Shown here one piece after another: positions 55,238 to 64,000 of a stretch of DNA of 64,000 nt (positions are counted from its first letter, which is position 1; every line of letters begins with the position of its first letter). The position numbers and the translations under genes are program-made. Source of the DNA: Nitratidesulfovibrio termitidis HI1 (GTDB taxonomy: Bacteria; Desulfobacterota; Desulfovibrionia; Desulfovibrionales; Desulfovibrionaceae); assembly GCF_000504305.1 (NCBI RefSeq), contig NZ_KI632512.1, positions 2,551,469 through 2,615,468 on the forward strand. Reading direction: 5' to 3'. The notes below the pieces were generated by a model. That model ran no database searches, was not told where the DNA came from, and saw only the letters and a program-made list of their open reading frames with translations.

Positions 55238-56032
55238 TCAGCGGTTCAGCAGGGGGCTGGCCGCCTGCAACAGGTGCAGCATCATGGGGTCCATGCCCAC
55301 GATGAATTCGCGGATCTTGTCGGCCATGATGGTGAACAGCATGCCGATGAAGAAAAAGCCCACGGCGATCTTGAGCGGAAAGCCGATCATCAGCAGGTTC
55401 ATCTGCGGGGCGGCGCGGGCCATCAGCGCCAGCGCCAGTTCCACCAGAAACAGCGAAACCAGCACCGGCGCGGCGATCTTGACGGCCAGCACGAACATGG
55501 AGCCGGACAGGGCCAGGACTTCCTTCACCAGCGGGGGGGTAAGCAGCAGGCCGCCCGCGGGCACCAGTTCGAAGGTGCGCACGAAGGCCCGCAGCATGTA
55601 CAGGTGCCCGTCCAGCGCCAGAAAGCTGAGCATGGCCACCATGTACAGCAGGTGCGAGGTGATGCTGACGCTGGCCCCGGTCAGCGGGTCGGCCAGGGTG
55701 ATCATGGTGAAGCCCATCTGGGTGGCCAGCATCTGGCCGCCGGTCTGGATGCCCGCGAACAGGAAGTGCACGGTCATGCCCAGCATCAGGCCCATGACCA
55801 GTTCGCCCGCCAGCAGCACGATGAGCGAAAAGGGGTGCGTGGGCATCAACCCGCCCGGCAGGGACACGTGCGGCCACAGCGCCAGGGTGAACACCATGCA
55901 CAGGGCCACCTTGACCTGCATGGGCGCCGCGTCGCCCCCGAAGAAAGGCAGCAGGAACAGCACCAGGCTCACCCGCATGAAGGTAAGCAGAAAGCTGAGC
56001 ATGGCGGCGGCGTCGAACGCGAAGATATCCAT
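55238..56032 (-). CDS. fliR: flagellar export protein FliR
   Basis: 264 residues, six membrane helices, with Arg-Val-Ser-Leu near the start and Pro-Gln-Met-Asn-Leu-Leu-Met-Ile-Gly-Phe-Pro-Leu-Lys typical of FliR. Component of the flagellar export gate. It is the first gene of the minus-strand block, so the block's promoter should lie in 56033-56343, where none was clearly recognised. No good Shine-Dalgarno before the ATG at 56032. Confidence 0.95.
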   Translation of the reverse strand: MDIFAFDAAAMLSFLLTFMRVSLVLFLLPFFGGDAAPMQVKVALCMVFTLALWPHVSLPGGLMPTHPFSLIVLLAGELVMGLMLGMTVHFLFAGIQTGGQMLATQMGFTMITLADPLTGASVSITSHLLYMVAMLSFLALDGHLYMLRAFVRTFELVPAGGLLLTPPLVKEVLALSGSMFVLAVKIAAPVLVSLFLVELALALMARAAPQMNLLMIGFPLKIAVGFFFIGMLFTIMADKIREFIVGMDPMMLHLLQAASPLLNR

Positions 56033-56343
56033 GCGCGCGGCACAGCAAGATGCGGGCCATGCCGCCGGATCGGGCGGCTGAGGACATTGGGCCGCAAGGC
56101 CCCGACGGCATCCCGTAGGTCTGATGAGGATCGCGGCGGCATGTACGGCGCGGTGACGGAGCGGCCGCGGAACCGGCCATGGCCAAAAACCCGTCACGGG
56201 CGGAACCGGCCGCCACACCCCCCACCCATCCCCCTGGCCCGGCAACCGCGCTGGACACAAGCCCCCTTCGAAGGCATCTTGGGGGCATGCTCGGCACCCC
56301 CATGCATTCCGGCGGGGGCGCCCCCACTCTCTACGGTGAGATC

Positions 56344-58401
56344 ATGCCCGACACACCCGCGCCCGATACACGAAATACGCCCCACGCCACCGGCGGCCCG
56401 GCAGATGCGGACGCCCCCGGCACCCCCAGTTCCCCAGGCCCCGGCTCCCCCACCCCACCGCCACCGCCGCCTGGCCAATCTGGACATTCTGGGCAATCTG
56501 GCCCGACGCCCCCTCCCGGCGGCCCGGCCTGCCCGGTGCCCCCGCGCGGCCTGGGCGACAAGCTGCTGTGCGCCGCCCTGCCCTTCGTGGAAAGCCTGCG
56601 CGGCTATTCCATGCAGGCCTTGCGGGCCGACGTGCTGGCCGCGCTGACCGTGGCCGTGGTGGCCCTGCCCCAGTCCATGGCCTATGCGGTCATTGCCGGG
56701 GTGCATCCCAAATACGGGCTGTACGCGGCCATCGTGCCGGTGATCGTGGCCGCCCTGTGGGGGGCCTCGCGCTACCTCATCGCGGGCCCCACCAACGCCA
56801 TCGCCATGCTGCTCTTCGCCACCATGGCCGAAACCGTGGTCAACGGCGCACCCCTGTCAGCCCTGCCGGAAGAAACGCGCATGGCCTACGTGTTCGGCGT
56901 GGCCATCCTGGCCGGGCTGCTGCAGGTGGTCATGGGACTCGCCCGGCTGGGCGAACTGGTGCACTTCATCTCCCATTCGGTGATGGTGGGCTTTACCGCC
57001 GGGGCGGCGGTGCTCATTGCCGTGGGGCAGCTCAAGAACCTGCTGGGCGTCAGCATCGGCAACGCGCCCTCGTTCGTGGAACTGGTGCTGTCCACCCTGC
57101 GCCACCTGCCCCAGACCAACCTGTGGGCCTTGGGCACGGGATTGTTCGCCATGGCCGTGGCGCTGGGCATCGGGCGGGTGCATCGTCGCCTGCCCGCCGC
57201 GTTCCTGGCCGTGACGGCGTCAGGCCTGGCCGCGTGGGCGCTGGACCTTGGCGCGCACGGGGTGAAGGTGGTGGGGGCCATCCCCGCCGGTCTGCCGCCT
57301 TTTTCGCTGCCGCCCGCGCCCGACGCGCAGGTGATGCGCGACCTGTTCATGCCCGCCCTGGCCATTGCCCTGCTGGGCGTGGTGGAAGCGCTGTCCATCG
57401 CCAAGACCCTGGCGGGCGCGCGGGGCGAACAGGTGGACGGCAGCCGCGAATTCGTGGCCCAGGGGCTGGCCAACATTGCCGCGGGGTTCTTTTCCGGCAT
57501 TCCGGGCAGCGGTTCGTTCACCCGCAGCGCCGTCAATTTCGTGGCCGGGGCGCGCACCCGCTTCGCCGGGGCGCTTTCCGGGGTGATCACCCTGCTGGCG
57601 GTACTGCTGCTGGCCCCGCTGGCCTCGTACATCCCCATCGCCGCGCTGGCGGGCATCCTGATGATCATCGCCTGGGGCATGATCGACCGGCACGGCATCG
57701 CCCTGGCGCTGCGCGCAACCCGCGCCGACCGCATGGTGCTGCTGACCACCTTTGCCGCCACCCTGCTGCTGGACCTGGAAAAGGCCGTGTTCGTGGGGGT
57801 GCTGCTTTCGCTGGTGCTGTTCCTGCGCAAGGTGTCGCACCCGCTGGTGACCCGCATGGACACCTGCGACAGCCCGGAATTGCAGGGGCTGCCCGTGGGA
57901 CCGTGCTGCCCCAACCTGGCCGTGTATTCCATAGAAGGCACGCTGTTCTTCGGGGCCGTGGATGAACTGGAACAGCGCCTTTACGAGTACGAGGACTTCG
58001 GCCACCGCGCGGTGATCCTGCACCTGCGGCAGGTGCACTGGGTGGACGCCACCGGGGTGCACGCCTTCCAGCAGTTTCTGCACAAATGCCAGCGGCGCGG
58101 GGTTGCCCTGGTGCTGAGCGGGGTGAAACCCGCCGTGCGCACGGTGTTCGAACGCTCCGGCCTTGTGCCGCAACTGGGCGCGGACAACATGGCGGAAACC
58201 CTGACCGACGCGCTGGCCCTGTGCTACCGCCGCTACCTCAAGGGCGCGGTATGCGACGCCTGCAAGGCGTCCAACCTGGGGCGCTGCCGCCGCGAACATC
58301 ACGCCGGGGGCGGGGCGAATGGCGCGGAGGGCGCGACAGGGGGCCCGGATGCCCCTGCGTCCCTGCCGGATGCCGCTACTGATGGAGAGCCCCGGACATG
58401 A
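56344..58401 (+). CDS. SulP-family anion permease with STAS domain
   Basis: 685 residues. A Pro-rich N-terminus (about 1-70), a membrane domain with the SulP signature (Ala-Leu-Thr-Val-Ala-Val-Val-Ala-Leu-Pro-Gln-Ser-Met-Ala-Tyr-Ala, about 101), and further motifs Gly-Pro-Thr-Asn-Ala and Gly-Ser-Gly-Ser-Phe-Thr-Arg-Ser-Ala-Val-Asn. A C-terminal STAS domain (about 510-620) and a Cys-containing tail rich in Gly/Ala follow. SulP proteins carry sulfate, bicarbonate or other anions; sulfate is plausible here but not proven. GGTGAG precedes the ATG at 56344. It overlaps the next gene by 4 bases. Confidence 0.92.
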   Translation: MPDTPAPDTRNTPHATGGPADADAPGTPSSPGPGSPTPPPPPPGQSGHSGQSGPTPPPGGPACPVPPRGLGDKLLCAALPFVESLRGYSMQALRADVLAALTVAVVALPQSMAYAVIAGVHPKYGLYAAIVPVIVAALWGASRYLIAGPTNAIAMLLFATMAETVVNGAPLSALPEETRMAYVFGVAILAGLLQVVMGLARLGELVHFISHSVMVGFTAGAAVLIAVGQLKNLLGVSIGNAPSFVELVLSTLRHLPQTNLWALGTGLFAMAVALGIGRVHRRLPAAFLAVTASGLAAWALDLGAHGVKVVGAIPAGLPPFSLPPAPDAQVMRDLFMPALAIALLGVVEALSIAKTLAGARGEQVDGSREFVAQGLANIAAGFFSGIPGSGSFTRSAVNFVAGARTRFAGALSGVITLLAVLLLAPLASYIPIAALAGILMIIAWGMIDRHGIALALRATRADRMVLLTTFAATLLLDLEKAVFVGVLLSLVLFLRKVSHPLVTRMDTCDSPELQGLPVGPCCPNLAVYSIEGTLFFGAVDELEQRLYEYEDFGHRAVILHLRQVHWVDATGVHAFQQFLHKCQRRGVALVLSGVKPAVRTVFERSGLVPQLGADNMAETLTDALALCYRRYLKGAVCDACKASNLGRCRREHHAGGGANGAEGATGGPDAPASLPDAATDGEPRT

Positions 58402-59546
58402 GCGAGCGCATCCGCCACTCTCCCGGCACCGGTTCCGCCGGACTGTCCGGCGGCTTTGGCGACCGGCAAGGGGCCGGGCACGACCCGGAACGCGCGGCCC
58501 GCTTCCGGCGTGCGCACCGCCCCGGCGACACGGTGCGCGGCACCTTCCTGCGCCCGGCGGCGCAGTCTGCGGCCTTTGCCGGGCCGGGGGCCCACAGTGG
58601 CGGACTGGGCTGGGCCGACATCGATGGACAGACCCTGCTGGCCTCCATGCCCGCCTTTCCCCAGCCCGGCACGGAACTGCTGTTCCGGGTGGAACGCACG
58701 GAACCGGACATCGTGCTGCGCCTGCTGGCGGAAGGCGAAGGCGCTGCCGTGGCGCCCCCGTCACCCGCCCGGCTGGCGGCGGAGTATGCCGCCGCGCGTG
58801 ACCGGCTGGATGCCCGGCTTGCCGACACGCTGTTCGCGGAGTGGACGGCATGGACGGCGACGACCGCGCCGGATATGGGGACCGAACCCGCCGCGGCTGC
58901 ATCCGTGAAACGGAGCAGTTCCCCTGCCCTGGCCACCGCCGCCGCCCGTCACGCAGCCTTTGCCGCCCACGTGGCCCCCGTACGCGACGACACGGAAACC
59001 ACCGCGCTGTTCCTGGCCTGCCAGCGTGCCCGGCTGGCCCTGCTGCCCGTGCTGCGCGCGGCGCACCCCGGCGTTGCGCTGCTGCACCTGCCATGGCTGT
59101 GTCCCCCGGCCCGCGCGCTTGATTGCGCGGTGCTGCCGCCGTCACCGGACGCCACGGGCGGCGGGCTGGTCAAAATCCTGCTGGGCGGGATGATTGACCC
59201 GGCCTGTTCCGTCGGCACGCCAGACAGCCCCACTGGCGGCGCACCGCCCCTTTCCTCGTCCCTTGCTCCGTCCCTTGCTCCGTCCCTTGATGCTCCGGGG
59301 CGCTTCCTGCTGCACGGCCTGCTGCGGCCCGCCACCCCGCAGGCTCCGGCCCGTCTGGCCTTCCGGATGATGTCGGAGCATCCCGACGGGCTTGATGCGT
59401 TGTTGGCCCCGTTGGCTGAGGGCCTGTCCGGTAACGGCACCATCGAAATCGCCCTGCTGTCCACCGGCCCACTGCCCGCCGGGCCGTCCGACCCGCTGGG
59501 GCTGCTGCTGGCCGCGCTGCACGGCGGGTCCGGCCTGCTGGCCTGA
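58398..59546 (+). CDS. unknown protein coupled to SulP permease
   Basis: 382 residues, starting in an ATGA overlap with the permease stop, so translation is coupled. A segment at about 43-115 (Gly-Asp-Thr-Val-Arg-Gly-Thr-Phe, Gly-Gln-Thr-Leu-Leu-Ala-Ser, Gly-Thr-Glu-Leu-Leu-Phe-Arg-Val, Ile-Val-Leu-Arg-Leu-Leu) looks like the beta-rich region preceding the hook domain in FliK-type proteins, but the Flg-hook domain is absent. The rest is Ala/Pro-rich, with a repeated Ser-Leu-Ala-Pro from a 12-bp DNA repeat (about 59265-59290). No signal peptide. Function not assigned. Confidence 0.65.
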   Translation: MSERIRHSPGTGSAGLSGGFGDRQGAGHDPERAARFRRAHRPGDTVRGTFLRPAAQSAAFAGPGAHSGGLGWADIDGQTLLASMPAFPQPGTELLFRVERTEPDIVLRLLAEGEGAAVAPPSPARLAAEYAAARDRLDARLADTLFAEWTAWTATTAPDMGTEPAAAASVKRSSSPALATAAARHAAFAAHVAPVRDDTETTALFLACQRARLALLPVLRAAHPGVALLHLPWLCPPARALDCAVLPPSPDATGGGLVKILLGGMIDPACSVGTPDSPTGGAPPLSSSLAPSLAPSLDAPGRFLLHGLLRPATPQAPARLAFRMMSEHPDGLDALLAPLAEGLSGNGTIEIALLSTGPLPAGPSDPLGLLLAALHGGSGLLA

Positions 59547-59565
59547 CACGGGGGGTACCGGCAAC

Positions 59566-59740
59566 GCCCTTCCGGGAAGGCTCCGCCTCCCCGAACCCCA
59601 CCGGCAAAAGGGCCGCGCCCCTTTGCAAACCCTTTCATGGGAATGCCCCGTATCCGGCATGCGTCCGCCCTGGCCCACAAATCCCCTGACACGGGGGGGG
59701 TGCGGGGGCGTTGCCGCCCGCCCGCCGGAGGCGTACAAAA
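59566..59740. repeat. palindromic intergenic element, copy 3
   Basis: It has weaker hairpins than the element at 15719 (AAAGGG / CCCTTT type near 59606-59633) but the same C-rich middle. It ends in the identical 20 bases CCCGCCGGAGGCGTACAAAA at 59721-59740 preceded by a G-run. It fills the gap before dusB. Confidence 0.7.
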
Positions 59741-59813
59741 CCCCTTCCCGCCCCGTTCATCACAAACCGACCACCCCAACCCGCCCGCCATCCGGCGCGC
59801 CGCCGCACCCCGC

Positions 59814-60908
59814 ATGACCGACACCGCCTCCGCCGCCCCCCACCTGGCCCTCCACCTTTCCGGGGCCCCGCCCCTGCGGCCCGACGCCCCGTGGCTGGCC
59901 CCTCTGGCCGGGTATTCCGACCTGCCCTTCCGCCTGCTGTGCCGCGAGCACGGCGCAGCCGCCTGCTGCACCGAAATGGTCAGCGCCAAGGGCTTGCTGT
60001 ACCACAGCCCCGGCACCCGCGACCTGCTGGCCACCACGCCAGAAGACGCCCCCCGCAAGGATGCGCCCCTGATCCTGCAGCTGTTCGGGGCCGACGCGGA
60101 CATCATGCGCACGGCCATGCCGGGGCTTATGGAACAGGGCTTTCGCTGGTTCGACCTGAACATGGGTTGTTCGGTGCCCAAGGTGGTCAAGACGGGCTGC
60201 GGATCGGCCATGTCCCGCGACAAGGACAACGCCCTGGCCGTGGCGCGGGCCATGGTCGAGGTGGCCGGAGAAGGTCGGGTGGGCTTCAAGATGCGGCTGG
60301 GCTGGCAGACGGGCGAGGAAACCTGGCGTGAAATGGCCCTGCGCCTGCAAGACGCGGGCGCGGGCTGGATCACCCTGCACCCCCGCTTCGCGCGGCAGGG
60401 CTTTGGCGGCGAGGCGCGCTGGAGCGCCCTGCGCGAGCTTGCGGCCACGCTGACCATACCGGTCATCGCCAGCGGCGACCTGTTCACGGCGGCGGACGCG
60501 GTACGCTGCGTGCGCGAGACCGGCGTTGCCACGGTGATGTTCGCGCGCGGGGCCATGAACAACCCCGCCATTTTCGAGGAATACCGGACGCTGCTGGCCG
60601 GGGGCCAGCCCCCGCCGCCCGACGCGGACCGGCTGAAGGCGCTCATCCGCCGCCATCTGGAACTGGCCCTGGCCCATTCCGGCGAACGCACCGCCCTGCT
60701 CAAAATGCGCACCTTCGTGCCGCGCTACGTGCGCCACATTCCCGGCGTGCGGGCGCTGCGCAACCGGCTGGCCTCGTGCCTGGACCGCGACCTGCTGGAA
60801 GAACTGCTAGAAACCCACCTGACGCCGCAGGCGTTCGCGGAAAACGGCGACGGTGCCGACCCTGCCGACGCGACCACCACGCAACCCGATGGAGATGTCC
60901 GGCCATGA
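59814..60908 (+). CDS. dusB: tRNA-dihydrouridine synthase
   Basis: 364 residues, FMN TIM barrel. Ala-Pro-Leu-Ala-Gly-Tyr-Ser-Asp-Leu-Pro-Phe-Arg at the start, Asn-Met-Gly-Cys-Ser-Val-Pro-Lys-Val with the catalytic Cys, Lys-Met-Arg-Leu-Gly-Trp, His-Pro-Arg, and Ala-Ser-Gly-Asp-Leu are Dus motifs; Ser replaces the usual Pro after the catalytic Cys. It reduces uridine in tRNA D-loops. Subfamily DusB is likely from the overall pattern. The first 25 residues are extra. Its stop overlaps ispH by 4 bases. Confidence 0.88.
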   Translation: MTDTASAAPHLALHLSGAPPLRPDAPWLAPLAGYSDLPFRLLCREHGAAACCTEMVSAKGLLYHSPGTRDLLATTPEDAPRKDAPLILQLFGADADIMRTAMPGLMEQGFRWFDLNMGCSVPKVVKTGCGSAMSRDKDNALAVARAMVEVAGEGRVGFKMRLGWQTGEETWREMALRLQDAGAGWITLHPRFARQGFGGEARWSALRELAATLTIPVIASGDLFTAADAVRCVRETGVATVMFARGAMNNPAIFEEYRTLLAGGQPPPPDADRLKALIRRHLELALAHSGERTALLKMRTFVPRYVRHIPGVRALRNRLASCLDRDLLEELLETHLTPQAFAENGDGADPADATTTQPDGDVRP

Positions 60909-61750
60909 AGATCATTCGCGCCCGCACGGCGGGCTTCTGCATGGGGGTCAGCCTGGCCCTGCGCAAGCTGGACCGGGAAGTGACCGAAAACAACGCCCCC
61001 ATCGCCACCCTGGGCCCCATCATCCACAACCCGCAGGTCATGGCCCACTACGAGCAGCGTGGGGTGCGCTGCCTGCGCGACACCGCGCAGGTGATCCCCG
61101 GCCAGCGGGTGGTCATCCGCGCGCACGGCATTCCCGTGGCCGAGGAAGCCGCCCTGAAGGCCACCGGGGCCACGGTGGTGGACGCCACCTGCCCCAAGGT
61201 CAAGCGGGCCCAGCTGGGCATTGCCGAGGAGCGCGCCCGGGGCGGCACCCTGCTGCTGTTCGGCGAGGCCGACCACCCGGAGGTGCGCGGCCTTTTGTCC
61301 TACGCCGGGGAAGGGGCCATGGTCTTCGGCTCGCTGGACGAATTGAAGGGGCTGGCCCTGTGCGACGGCACGGACTATTTCCTGGCCGCCCAGACCACCC
61401 AGGACCGCGCGGCCTTCGAAGACGTGGTGGCCTGGCTGCGGCAGCGCCTGGGCCGCGAGATCCCCGTGTTGCAAACCATCTGCGACGCCACCCGCAAACG
61501 CCAGCAGGAGGCCGTGGACATTGCCCGGCGGGTGCAGGCCATGGTGGTGGTGGGCGGCTTCGACAGCGGCAACACCCGGCGACTGGCCGACGTGGCCCGC
61601 GCGCAGGGGGTGTTTACCGTGCACGTGGAAACCGTGGACCAGCTTCCTGTCGACGAGTTGCGAAAAAAATCAGTCATCGGACTAACGGCCGGGGCCTCCA
61701 CGCCGAAAAGTCTTATTGACGCCGTGCAGCGATTCCTTGAATCTCTGTAG
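60905..61750 (+). CDS. ispH: 4-hydroxy-3-methylbut-2-enyl diphosphate reductase
   Basis: 281 residues, complete IspH (LytB). Three Fe-S cysteines are in place: Gly-Phe-Cys12-Met-Gly-Val, Ala-Thr-Cys-Pro-Lys-Val, and Thr-Ile-Cys-Asp-Ala-Thr. Ala-His-Gly-Ile-Pro, Asp-His-Pro-Glu-Val and Ala-Gly-Ala-Ser-Thr-Pro bind substrate diphosphate. It makes IPP and DMAPP, the last step of the MEP isoprenoid pathway. It begins in an ATGA overlap with dusB. Confidence 0.96.
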   Translation: MKIIRARTAGFCMGVSLALRKLDREVTENNAPIATLGPIIHNPQVMAHYEQRGVRCLRDTAQVIPGQRVVIRAHGIPVAEEAALKATGATVVDATCPKVKRAQLGIAEERARGGTLLLFGEADHPEVRGLLSYAGEGAMVFGSLDELKGLALCDGTDYFLAAQTTQDRAAFEDVVAWLRQRLGREIPVLQTICDATRKRQQEAVDIARRVQAMVVVGGFDSGNTRRLADVARAQGVFTVHVETVDQLPVDELRKKSVIGLTAGASTPKSLIDAVQRFLESL

Positions 61751-61789
61751 ATACGTTTCCATCGACGCGCCGCACCAACGGAGGGGGCC

Positions 61790-62740
61790 ATGTCCCAGAC
61801 CAACATCCTGCTCGAAGCCGGAACCAACGAACTCGAAATCGTGGAATTCCACCTCGAGGAAAGCTCCACCGACCCCGCAACGCCCAATTACCGGGGCTAC
61901 TACGGGGTCAACGTGGCCAAGGTTCTGGAAATCATCCGCATGCCCAAGGTCACGGGCCTGCCCGAGGTGCAGCATCCCTCGGTGCTGGGAGCGTTCAACC
62001 TGCGCTCGCACATCATCCCGCTGGTGGACCTCAGCCAGTGGCTGGGCAAGCAGCGCACCGAAAGCGAACCGCCCAAGGTCATCGTCACCGAATTCAACAA
62101 CGTGACCACGGCGTTCATGGTGTCCGGCGTCAACCGCATCCACCGCATCAGCTGGGAGGAAGTGGAACCGCCGAACAGGTACGTGGCGGCGCTGTCCAAC
62201 AACTCCATCACCGGCGTGGTCAAGCTGGAAGGGCGGATCATCTTCATCCTGGACCTGGAGAAGATCGTGGCCGACCTGAACCCCCAGCTGGGCCTGCGCC
62301 TGGACGAGGCCGTGGACTGGTCGGCCAACACCCGCTACCGCGCCCTCATCGCCGACGACTCGGGCCTGATCCGCGAAATGCTGAAGGACCTGATGCAGAA
62401 GGCCAACTTCGAGGTGGAGGCCGTGAACAACGGCCGCGAGGCGTGGGAACGGCTGGTGGAACTGAAGCGCAAGGCCGAACAGGAAGCGCGGCGCGTTACC
62501 GATTACGTGCAGGTGCTGGTTTCGGACATCGAAATGCCCAGCATGGACGGCCACAACCTGTGCAAGCAGGTCAAGGAAGATCCCGCGCTGAAGGATCTGC
62601 CCGTGGTGCTGTTCTCGTCGCTGATCACCGACAAGCTGCGCCACAAGGGCGAGTCTGTCGGGGCCGACGACCAGATTTCCAAGCCCGAGGTCACGGCGCT
62701 GGCCAAGCGCTGTCTGGCGCTCATCGAGGCCGCCAAGTAG
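61790..62740 (+). CDS. cheV: chemotaxis coupling protein CheV
   Basis: 316 residues: an N-terminal CheW domain (about 12-165; Tyr-Tyr-Gly-Val-Asn-Val-Ala-Lys-Val-Leu-Glu-Ile and Leu-Arg-Ser-His-Ile-Ile-Pro-Leu-Val-Asp-Leu) and a C-terminal receiver (about 180-316; Ala-Asp-Asp-Ser-Gly, Val-Ser-Asp-Ile-Glu-Met-Pro-Ser-Met-Asp-Gly). It links chemoreceptors to CheA and is phosphorylated for adaptation. GGAGGGGG precedes the ATG. Single gene with its own terminator. Confidence 0.96.
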   Translation: MSQTNILLEAGTNELEIVEFHLEESSTDPATPNYRGYYGVNVAKVLEIIRMPKVTGLPEVQHPSVLGAFNLRSHIIPLVDLSQWLGKQRTESEPPKVIVTEFNNVTTAFMVSGVNRIHRISWEEVEPPNRYVAALSNNSITGVVKLEGRIIFILDLEKIVADLNPQLGLRLDEAVDWSANTRYRALIADDSGLIREMLKDLMQKANFEVEAVNNGREAWERLVELKRKAEQEARRVTDYVQVLVSDIEMPSMDGHNLCKQVKEDPALKDLPVVLFSSLITDKLRHKGESVGADDQISKPEVTALAKRCLALIEAAK

Positions 62741-62772
62741 CCGACGGGACACGGACCGGCATGAACCTTCGG

Positions 62773-62803
62773 GGGCGGTGCGCCATGCGGCGTGCCGCCC
62801 TTT
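62773..62803 (+). terminator. terminator after cheV
   Basis: GGGCGGTGCGCC / GGCGTGCCGCCC, a 12-bp stem with two G-T pairs and loop ATGC, followed by TTT. The rest of the gap to 63059 contains degenerate 11-bp direct repeats (TCAGGGCAAGC type, about 62958-62990). Confidence 0.75.
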
Positions 62804-63059
62804 CTTGTGGGGCGCGGATCGTCAGCCCTGTTCGCCCGACGCTGTTCGCTGTACACTGGCGCGGATGCCGCCGGGACGATAGCCAAGGCGAAGGCGGTGC
62901 TTCGGACCATCAGCAGGACAGGCCGAGGCGAGCCGGGTCAGGACAAACCAGGCCAGATCAGGGCAAGCTCAGGGCCAGCTCAGGGCAAAATCAGGACGAA
63001 GCCGGCGCGGGCTACCGCACCCGCCAACGCCTTCTCCCGCACCGGGAAACGAGCGCACC

Positions 63060-64000
63060 ATGTTCATTCTGAACCACGACGACAGCGTCCCGCTGTACGT
63101 ACAGTTGTACACCCAGATCAGGGACCGCGTGCTGACGGGTGAACTGCCCGCCGGAACCCGCCTGCCCTCCGTCCGGCATCTGGCCGACGAGCTTGGCGTC
63201 AGCCGCAACACGGTGGATACCGCCTATCTGGAACTGATCGCCGAAGGGTTTCTGCTCACCCGCCCCAGAAGCGGCTTTTTCGTCGCGCCCGTGGAGCGGC
63301 ACCAGGCCTTGCGCGCGGACCCGAACGGAGTGCCGGAAACACGTTCCGGGCCCGCCGGAATCGTCCCGCGCAAGGAATGGCCCCATGCACACAGCGAGGC
63401 CAGTGACAGGTTGCATGACGGGGCATCGCCATCTCCGTACCGGTTCGACTTCCACCCCGCCCGGCTGGACCCCGCATGCTTTCCCCTGCCCCTGTGGCGC
63501 ACCTATACCCTGGAATGCCTGCGCGAAGCCCCCCGCGACCTTGCCGAATACAACCACCCGCAAGGCGATCCGGAACTGCGCCGGGCCATTGGCGATTATC
63601 TGCAACGCTCGCGCGGGGTGGTCTGCACCCCGGACCGCGTGATCGTCTGCGCCGGGTTGCAGCACAGCCTGGAGATCGTGGCGGACATCATGACTGCCAT
63701 CGCCGCCACCGCGGCGCCTGCTCAAACCGCCCAGACCGCCCAGACCGCCCGGGGTGCCGCAAGGCCGCTGGTGGTTGGCGTGGAGAACCCCGGTTACCCC
63801 CTGCCGCAGGCCGTGTTCCGCAACCGGGGCATTGCGGTGGTTCCCATTCCCGTGGGGCCGGAGGGCATGGACGTGGACGCCCTGGCGCAAAGCCCCTGCA
63901 CGCTGGCCTACGTCACGCCGTCGCACCAGTTCCCCCTGGGGCCGTGATGCCCGTGCGCAACAGGCTGCGGCTCCTCCACTGGGCCAGGACGAACGGCAAT
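63060..64000 (+). pseudogene. MocR/PdxR-type GntR regulator, frameshifted and cut by window edge
   Basis: An N-terminal GntR winged helix (8-72; Leu-Pro-Ser-Val-Arg-His-Leu-Ala-Asp-Glu-Leu-Gly-Val-Ser-Arg-Asn-Thr-Val) is joined by a linker to an aspartate-aminotransferase-like domain (Tyr-Asn-His-Pro-Gln-Gly, Val-Glu-Asn-Pro-Gly-Tyr). Frame 1 stops at 63945-63947 right after Ser-His-Gln-Phe-Pro-Leu-Gly, but the family continues Val-Met-Pro-Val, and exactly that follows in another frame from 63943. One G missing from the GGGG run at about 63938-63941 would explain it. A 9-bp repeat (Ala-Gln-Thr three times, about 63721-63748) lies in the linker region. Real mutation or base-calling error cannot be told apart here. 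Confidence 0.8.

Overview
The window is GC-rich, densely coded DNA from a deltaproteobacterial sulfate reducer of the Desulfovibrionaceae, most like the Desulfovibrio/Nitratidesulfovibrio vulgaris group. The grounds are a bacterioferritin very close to the Desulfovibrio haem protein, an exported Fe-superoxide dismutase, a fliR-flhB-flhA-flhF-flhG-fliA-cheY-fliL block, many two-component proteins, and a type I-C-like CRISPR repeat. No rRNA or tRNA gene was seen.

Layout. 1-809: the leader-distal end of a CRISPR array, whose cas genes should lie to the left of the window. 1.1-12 kb: two paralogous small c-type cytochromes, an EamA transporter, bacterioferritin, a large hybrid sensor kinase, a HAD phosphatase, a two-gene TSUP (TauE/SafE) operon behind a near-perfect sigma-54 promoter, and sodB. 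12.4-24.2 kb: two paralogous signalling modules in which a phosphoenolpyruvate-synthase-like protein with a non-standard C-terminal domain is linked to a CheY-like receiver. One module carries its own histidine kinase; the other lies divergently from a kinase plus NtrC-type regulator pair. One PEP-synthase-like copy keeps the expected catalytic residues and the other has lost them.

24.5-40.3 kb: a probable sulfolactate catabolic locus. It holds a GntR regulator, a ComC-like dehydrogenase, a chemoreceptor, a LarA-type nickel racemase homologue, two TctAB transporter pairs with one intact and one decayed TctC, and two copies of SuyAB ((R)-sulfolactate sulfo-lyase). One suyB copy carries a cluster of frameshifts. 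A palindrome shared by the two suyA promoters, with related half-sites at gntR and larA, suggests one regulon. The pathway would yield pyruvate plus sulfite, which is useful to a sulfite respirer.

40.5-46.5 kb: a DUF2802-like membrane protein, a class IV aminotransferase, and a tyrosine phenol-lyase / tyrosine permease / RidA operon next to a divergent Crp/Fnr-type regulator. Near-identical TGTAG-N6-CTACA palindromes lie before the regulator and the lyase, and a weaker one lies near the aminotransferase. 46.6-56 kb: the flagellar export and regulation block on the minus strand. 56.3-64 kb: a SulP permease, an unknown protein, DusB, IspH, CheV, and a MocR-type regulator that is interrupted by an apparent frameshift and cut by the window edge.

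Two general traits stand out. There are many short in-frame or intergenic tandem repeats of 9-15 bp, and there is a dispersed family of palindromic intergenic elements. All functions are inferred from sequence patterns and recalled family features; no database search was run.
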